Source: Gyromitra esculenta
Taxonomy: Eukaryota > Ascomycota > Pezizomycetes > Pezizales > Discinaceae
DNA length: 64,000 nucleotides
NCBI GenBank assembly: GCA_038503075.1
Contig: JBCAML010000007.1
Coordinates: forward strand, 2,046,001 to 2,110,000
Reading direction: 5' to 3'
The translations under genes were made by a program, and so were the position numbers. The notes beneath the pieces were generated by a model. That model was not told the origin of the DNA, did no database searches, and worked only from the letters and a program-made list of their open reading frames with translations. The number at the start of each line of letters is the position of its first letter. Position 1 is the stretch's first letter. Below, in pieces: positions 57,617 to 64,000 of this stretch.

Positions 57617-59243
57617 TCAATCCGTAAACCGTACACAGTCCCTAGGGAAAAGCCCTCCTGCCCCGGCATACCATCCCCACAAATATTCTATCATCTCGTT
57701 CCCATCACCTTCTGTGAACGCGACCCAGACGTCGGAAATTGCCGCCTTCTCAGGAAAAGCCAACAATCCACCCAGCTCCCACGGCCTCACGCCTGGAGTT
57801 TCCCTCCTGTACCTGGTGGCATCGGTCCCGTTCTGTGGATCGGGCCAATGCGACTTTAGTGCGATTGCGTTCCTTGCCCTGGCTTCCCTCCGCCCATGGC
57901 CCCAGACGGGCGTCTTCGCGACGTAGTCTGGCGGCTCGTGGGGAACGTCGAGGATCAACTTATGGGTGCCCTCTCTCCCGTTCTGCGTGAGTAGTAACAT
58001 TTTGTGGCCAGCGTTACACAAGTAGCCATCCTCAGGAGCATAATCATCACCATTGCTGTTCCAACAGTCCATACAGACGTCCCACTGTCCATCACCGCAC
58101 TCCGTGCAATGTAGATAGAAGTGATCGGGCGGGATCCGGTCCTGGCAGCTATCGCAGGTGACGTTGAAGTTCGTCCACCGCACGTACCCCAGGGTATCCA
58201 GCAGAACCGTCCGGTCGTTCGACTCGGCGCTCCCAAGCCTACTCATCACGTCCGCGGTGTATCCCCTCACGGGGGCGTTGCGCGCGGACGGACGGGTGTT
58301 TGTGAAGAGCTGTAGCTCGTGCGAGCAGCAGTTTCCTTTCGAAACACACGCCATGCATACCTCCCAGCTGTGGTTGTTGCACTCCATGCACACCCAGAAG
58401 TAGCTATTCATGCCGCCGTCCGCCCGCGAGTTGTCGCACCACGTCTCGCAGATGTCGCAGAACACCCCGCTCTGGATGTAGCGCGTTGGCTGTAGCTGCA
58501 GCTTCTGCATCATCCGTACGTGGTTCGTGGAGGGGCCCCGACACCCTTTATCTAGCCTGAAGCACTGGATGCAGGTCGTTATATCGCACTGGAGACATCT
58601 ACAGAACATGGAGTAGTCGACACGCCGCTGGCAGTGGAAACACGAGGTTTGGGCATTCAGGCTCATGTTGCCCCAGAAGAGCTGGCTGAGTTCGTCGAGC
58701 GAGGCTGGGTTACTAGACCTGGTCGGGGCCTGCGGTGCACTCTGGCTGTTCGGAGTATGAGGAGGAGGACGAGCCGAACGAGTCGTGGACCGGCGGGCCG
58801 GCGGAGCGGGGGGACTAGGACCCGTCCTAGCTTCGCCGGGAAGCACGCCATTCCCGGGCGTGTGGAGCTTCCGCAAAGCAGTTTTCTCCTCATCGGTCCG
58901 GTCCTTGTCCGGGTTCTGGGCGATGAAGTTTTCGAGGAGGGATTGGAAGGCGCTGTGGTGTTTTGTCGCCCGCACTTCGGCGCGGCATACGGGGCAGGTG
59001 TACTTTGCGGCGGCGGCGGAGGAAGAGGCGGAGGCGGCGATGGCGGCGTTACTAAGAGAAGCAAACCACGACTTGGCACAGGACCCGCAGTTTGTGTGCA
59101 GGCAGTCGAGAAAGATCACCGGATCGTAGAGCAGGTCGGTACATATCTGGCCGGGCAGTAAGCAGACTGCGGAGAGTTGGAGGAAGGAGGGCCTGATTTA
59201 CCGAACACGTCAACTCCTTCTCCATAACGGCACTCGAACTCAT
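57617..59243 (-). CDS. RING finger, ZZ-like zinc finger and SH3-like protein, probable E3 ubiquitin ligase (523 aa)
   Basis: Exons are 59243-59202 (14 codons) and 59146-57617 (minus). The intron starts GTAAAT and ends GGCCAG, joining …ELTCS to ICTDLLYDPV in phase 0. This completes a C3HC4-type RING finger (CSIC…CLHTNCGSC…CPVC, residues about 13-62). A Pro/Ser-rich linker follows, then Cys-rich zinc-binding modules (CFHCQ…CIQCF; CDICETWC…CMECN…CMAC; CDSCQ…CTEC…CMDCW…CNAGH, the last ZZ-like). The C-terminus (VWVAFTEGD…WGWYAGAGGLFPRDCVRF) resembles an SH3 fold. RING proteins of this layout are expected to transfer ubiquitin; the ZZ and SH3-like parts would select partners. Substrate unknown. It neighbours an NLR-like gene on the same strand. 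Confidence 0.88.
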
Positions 59244-60496
59244 CGCGACTGGTTGGAGATGCCCGCAACCAGCTTTATGCTCTAGAGTGTGTATATATAT
59301 GTAATTCGTATTATCGCACGATGTCGGTGGAGAGAGCAGTCGTGGGCTCTCTGAGAGAAAACCCCTCTCCATTAAATAAACAGGGGTGAGCTTATCGCCC
59401 ATTGGAGTGAGGCTGATCCGCTCCTCCACTCAGCGCCACGGGGTAAACTGCTACCTTGGACGAAGCCCCAGCAGACAAGACATATTGGATACTTGTGTTC
59501 CTTTGACGCCCAATCAAATTTGGATCCTCAGTCTCCCAGTCTCTAGCCCAGTGCCTCGCTGCTTAGCCCCGCGATTAACGCTGGTGCGAATGTGGCGATG
59601 GACGTCTCTGCCACTGTGCTCCTGCCAAACGGCGCCAGTTAGGATGGCTATCACCATCTCTATTGGCAGCCTCTTCGCGGTTACGTGCTCCTGTAGGGTT
59701 AGGGTTGTAGCTGATGCTTGTGGCTTCATGGCGTGTAACACCAGCCAGAGGCTGAGTGCATTGCCAACGAGCAAGTGAGGAGATATTATGTGCTTTTGGC
59801 AAGGGCGTGTTGGTTGTGGATTTCCCTTTTGTGGGTACGTGCATCTGGCTGCTGGGACTGTGTGAGAGTGCTGCCTTGTGCTGCCAAACCGGTTCCTAGC
59901 CCACCAGATTATTATCCGTGCTCCCCCTTGGGAGTCTGTATTCGTAGAACAGATCTCGCAGTATGCTGGGGGGCTTGGTATTTGTTGTCACCGCTTCGCA
60001 TGTTGAACAGGTGGGTTGAAGTCGAGGCATCGAATGTCACTCGGTATACCCACACACGGGACGACATCACCATCGAGCCAGTTCGTTATCCATGTGCATG
60101 TATTCACGGAGTATCACTCGATTTCCACGTGTCTCTTTCGCGAATAAAGAGAACCGTCAGAACAGTCTGTACTAATGCTATTCCCTACAACTGGCAGATC
60201 TTCCCCCAACATGTACCCGAAACAGAGCCTTCAAATTCATAAATCTGTCGATGGCACCATGCAGCAATATGGTAAACACCATTGAAATACGTCCATCATA
60301 GTTACAAGACTGCCCAACCCCTACAACACCCAACCACCGATCATAAGCTTGAAGTCAACAACTTCTCAACCTATATCCTAGTAGAATGCTCTCCGGCGTT
60401 GAATTACCCTCAATCACAATCGTGCTGCTGGAGGCGCCGACGTGCCTTCGATGCCTATACTCCCGCTTAGAATCGGTACAATCCACTTCCACTCAT
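59244..60496. other. Intergenic region between RING-type and NB-ARC-TPR genes
   Basis: A 155-codon plus-strand frame at 59775-60242 has no domain and odd composition, so it is not called. This region should hold the promoter of the RING-type gene and the 3' end of the NLR-like gene. Confidence 0.5.
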
Positions 60497-63400
60497 CTAG
60501 ATCCCTCCCTTTCGGTTGTACTCACCAACTATATCCTCTTCTACCTCCTCCACGACTTTTAAACGCTGCTTGAGCGCCGTGAGGTGGCTCCTTGTAGCCA
60601 GCGTATGCGGGTGATCGCTCCCCAAGGCTTTTTCTCTCCCGCCAAGGGCTACTGCAAATAACTCGAGTGCATCGTCATGTTTTCCTTGCTTATCGAACAC
60701 CAGTGCCATATTGTTGAAAATGGTCAGCGTGGCGGGGTGTTCACTACCTAGCTCCTTCTCAAACCCAGCTAGAGCGCGTCTATACCACTCGAGTGACTCG
60801 TCATGCTTCCCTTGGTTATCGAGGGCCGATGCAATGTTATTAACAGTTATCAGCGTATCTAGATGATCTTTACCCAAGACTTTCTCGTCTCCAGCAAGTG
60901 CCCGTTTATACCACTCGAGTGCGTCGTCGTATTTCCCTTGTTTGTCGAATACCATTGCTATGTTGTTGATGGTGCTCAGCGTTTTTCGGTGGCTCACACC
61001 CAAGCTTTTTTCAAGTCCTGCTAGTGCTCGCCCGAACCACTCGAGGGCTTGGTCGTACTTTCCCTGTGCACTGAATACCGAGGCCATATTGTTGATTGTG
61101 CCTAGAGTAGAAGGGTGATCTTTGCCCAGAGTCTTCAATTGCTCTGCAAGCGCACGTCTATACCATGTGAGCGCGCCGAGATATCTCCCCTGCGTATTGA
61201 GCACCGAAGCCATACTGTTGATGGTGGCCAGCGTATCCGGGTGGCTTTTGCCCAGGACCTTCTCTCTGCCGTGGAGCGATCGTCCGAACCACTCGAGTGC
61301 GTCGTGATATTTTGCTTGTTTAAGGAATACTGATCCCATGTTGTTGATGGTGAGTAGCGTGTTCGGATGCTCTTTACCCAGGGCTGTTTCTTCTCCGGCA
61401 AGCGCCCGCCTATACCACTCGAGCGCGTCGTCATATTTCCCTAGGCTGAGAAACGCCGTTGCTATGTTTTTAACAGTGATTAGCGTGGAGGGGTGGTCCA
61501 CGCCCAAGTCTTTTTCTCTCCCGGCAAGAGCCCGTTTATAGTATTCGAGAGCATCATCGTATTTCCCCTGACCGTCAAGAACCGTGGCCATACTATTGAC
61601 AGTGGTCAACGTATCGAGATGGTCCTTTCCTAGTGTCTTTTCCCTCCCAGAAAGTGCACGTCTAAACCGCTCAAGCGCTTCGTCGTGCTTTCCCTGCCCA
61701 TCGAAGGCCAGTGCCATATTGTGAATAATTCCCAGTGTTTTGGGGTGGTTTTCGCCTAGAGGTTTTTCGAATCCGGCAAGCACTCGTTCAAACCACTCGA
61801 GTGCGTCATCGTACTTTCCTTGCTTGTGGAATACGGATGCTATGTTGTTGACGGTGCCTAGAGTAGAGGGGTGACTTTTGCCCAGAGCTTCCTCTCTCCC
61901 AGCAAGCGCCTGTCTATAAAGCTTGAGCGCCTCGTCGTAGTTTCCTTGCATATAGAACACCAACGCCATATTATTGATCGCGGCCAGCGTCGAAGGGTGG
62001 TCCACACCTAGAGACTCTTCTTGAGAAAGCGCCCGTTCAAACAACTCCAGCGCCTCGTCATATTTCCCTTGCTTAACAAAGACAGACGCCATATTTTGAA
62101 CGATGATTAGCGTAGAATGATGGTCATTACCCAAGGTCTTTTCTCTCTCGGAGAGTGCTTGCTTATACCACTCGAGAGCATCGTCGTACTTTCCCTGCGC
62201 GTTGAGCACTGAGGCTATATTGTGAGCTGTGGACACCGCGTTCGGATTATCCTTGTCGCCTAGGGCCTTCTCAAACCCGACAAGCGCCCGTTTATACCAC
62301 TCGAGCGCATCATCGTACTTTCCCTGATTATCCAGTACCAATCCCATGCTGTTGACGACGCCCATCGTTTTCGTATGACCTTCGCCCAAGGCTTTTTCAA
62401 ATCCAGTTAGTGCCCATTGGGAGAGCCCTTCGGCTTCGACTAACTTCCAATGATTGAAGAGCACTCTCTGCAATACTTTGACTTCTTCGAGGTGGTCTAG
62501 GTCTGTTTTAATGGGTCCTAGATACTGATTGCGGCAAATATGATTGAAGCATGCCAAGATATGGGACATGAGTTTTCTCTCTAGCGCCAAGTGGGGGGTG
62601 TTTTGGTGGCCGCTGTCACATGAAATAGCAGTAGAAGTCAGGGAAATTACGCTCAGTGCTCTCATCTCTTTTTCATTAATATCTAGTCTCTCATGAGACC
62701 ACCTATGGACCATTGAGTGGATCCAAAAACTATCGCCTAGGTTTTTGCGCTTAGCTAGCGAGAGAGCAAAGATCTCTCGGATGGCATGATTCAAAGACTC
62801 TAGATTGTTTTGTCAGAACCGTTGCTGTGTGTAGTTTGGGGTGCAGCTTGCCTATTCCGAACTTTTCCCTAATGGTTTGCATTGGGAAAAGCCCTTCCCA
62901 AATATCTTCGTTGTCCAAAAAACCACACAAAATCAGCAACTCCTGAGCAGCATGCCCGAGAGCATTGAAGGAGATTTCCCAGGTGGTGAATACCGTATCC
63001 TCTCTGTATCCCCAAACCGCCGTTGGCGGTTTCTTGGCTGCGATTTTCGCAAACTCAGCATCGAACCGTGGTAGGTATTCACTATAGGGTATTTGCATTG
63101 CGCTGATAAATGCCCCGGCCTGATCAAGAGCGAGCGGAAGCCCGTCAACTCTTTCTACTATAGCTATAGCGTCACTCCGCTCTATATATGTACAACAAGG
63201 GATCAGCCAGTTCCAACAATCGCAGCGATGGCTCACAACCCACCTCTATCAAAATCTTCAATATCCGTATGCGCGCTTTTCCGGATTATCTCCAACCCAT
63301 CCTCTTGTCCGACCCTTGTTACTTCAACACCTCTCCCGAGGCGCCGAGTATCCCTTGCTCTAGTTGTGATAATAACACTTCCTGATGAGTTTGTGGGCAG

Positions 63401-63910
63401 AAAGCTTCGCGTATCCACATTCTCTAGATCGTCATAATTGTCGATAATTAATAGCCATTGCTGATTCTCTTCAGCCGTAAGCCACGCTTTGACTGCGTCG
63501 ATGATAATTTGAATTTGTCCCATATCCCGGGGTATAGTAAGCTGCCCTTTCTCATTCACCGTGTCCGCAGGTAACCCTAATGCAGTTGCTATCCAAGGGT
63601 AGTCTGGCTTTTGTCCGGTATGGACCCGAATCCGAGAATGGTGCGCAATCAACTCCTGGGCAATCTCAAGAAATCCCTGGGAAAGGGTTTCGGTGGTTTT
63701 AGCGTTAACCCACCAGACTGAGGTGTAGTCCTTCTCATGGAGATAGGCGTATTGGGTTGCGAGTTGGGTCTTTCCCATTCCGCCGAGGCCATGGAGAACG
63801 GCAATCCTCATATGGGAAAGGTTCGAATCGTCTTTCAATATTTCATGCATCTTTAGCAATTCGATATTTCTGCCAGTGAAGTTGTGGTTCTTTGCGAAAG
63901 GTAGTTTCAT
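60497..63910 (-). CDS. NB-ARC-TPR STAND protein (fungal NLR-like), 5' end may lie beyond the window
   Basis: Exons are 63910-63244, 63181-62852 and 62799-60497 (minus), 1099 aa from the ATG at 63910. The frame stays open upstream to 64000, so an N-terminal effector domain could precede it. The nucleotide-binding domain has FTGR, Walker A GLGGMGKTQ (about residue 43), Walker B LLIIDNYDD (about 153), an RNBS-B-like GSVIITTR and GLPLALDQAG. Exon 3 encodes 14 kinesin-light-chain-type TPR repeats of 42 residues plus a partial one (QGKYDDALEWYKRALAG…LGKDHPSTL), very similar to each other. The first intron is GT-AG (phase 1); the second is GC-AG (GCAAGC…CTAG, 52 nt, phase 1). STAND proteins of this type act as ligand-sensing switches in fungal nonself recognition. 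Confidence 0.9.
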
Positions 63911-64000
63911 AGGTATGAGATATGATATTTTCTGCGCTTTTCCAATAGCTAGAAAGAATACATTTATAAACGCTCTGCAAATCCAGCACTTGAGATATTT

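Noticed and set aside
59775..60242. 155-codon plus-strand frame between the RING-type and NLR-like genes
   Set aside because: Composition is Trp/Cys-rich without a domain, no promoter or homologue recognised; likely chance ORF in a GC-balanced spacer.
1..64000. CRISPR array, rRNA genes, bacterial operons
   Set aside because: The intron-bearing genes and retrotransposons are eukaryotic; no regularly spaced repeats or rRNA-like sequence seen.

Overview
The window looks like nuclear DNA of a filamentous ascomycete (Pezizomycotina). Genes are widely spaced and interrupted by short introns (44 to about 140 nt) with fungal GTRNGY donors and CTRAY-like branch sites. Several products match types typical of these fungi: an ascomycete-restricted DUF8004-like protein, a DPP1/LPP-type phosphatase, a small secreted Cys-rich protein, a RING/ZZ/SH3-like protein and an NB-ARC-TPR (NLR-like) protein. 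Chromodomain Ty3/gypsy retrotransposons are also present. The species cannot be named from the sequence.

Layout. 1-2646: no gene seen. 2647-5319 (-): two-exon DUF8004-like gene. 5320-11938: long intergenic tract holding a hAT-like MITE (6450-6741) and a 103-bp hairpin repeat (9610-9712). 11939-12379 (+): small orphan ORF. 13569-34603: a 21-kb nest of one Ty3/gypsy (Tf1/sushi-like chromovirus) family. It contains one 5.9-kb two-LTR copy (A, +), two older broken copies (B and C, -), five further LTR insertions or fragments, a 729-bp foreign insertion and a segment best explained by LTR-LTR inversion. 35039-36527 (-): membrane protein with a Thr/Val repeat and acidic tail. 37770-39525 (-): lipid phosphate phosphatase with five exons. 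43020-46957 and 48220-54182 (+): two tandem paralogous multi-exon genes of unrecognised family. 55565-56018 (-): secreted Cys-rich protein. 57617-59243 (-): RING/ZZ/SH3-like protein. 60497 to about 64000 (-): NB-ARC-TPR protein running up to the window edge.

How the parts relate. In the retrotransposon nest every insertion has a readable 5-bp target duplication (one imperfect), so the order of events can be worked out. Copy A keeps all pol motifs but has a disrupted gag start; B and C have damaged protease active sites. Three copies share a textbook -1 frameshift signal (TTTAAAC directly before the gag stop, 6-nt spacer, hairpin with a compensatory base pair). Copy A and the inverted B leader share a self-priming type primer-binding site. 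The right third (43-64 kb) puts a lineage-specific membrane-protein pair next to secreted, RING and NLR-type genes. This has the look of an accessory, possibly nonself-response neighbourhood, but that is inference. The most likely undescribed item is the paralogous pair: same exon order, three introns with matching position and phase, and a shared CPxG...CPC motif, with an Ala-rich and WW-like expansion only in the second copy.
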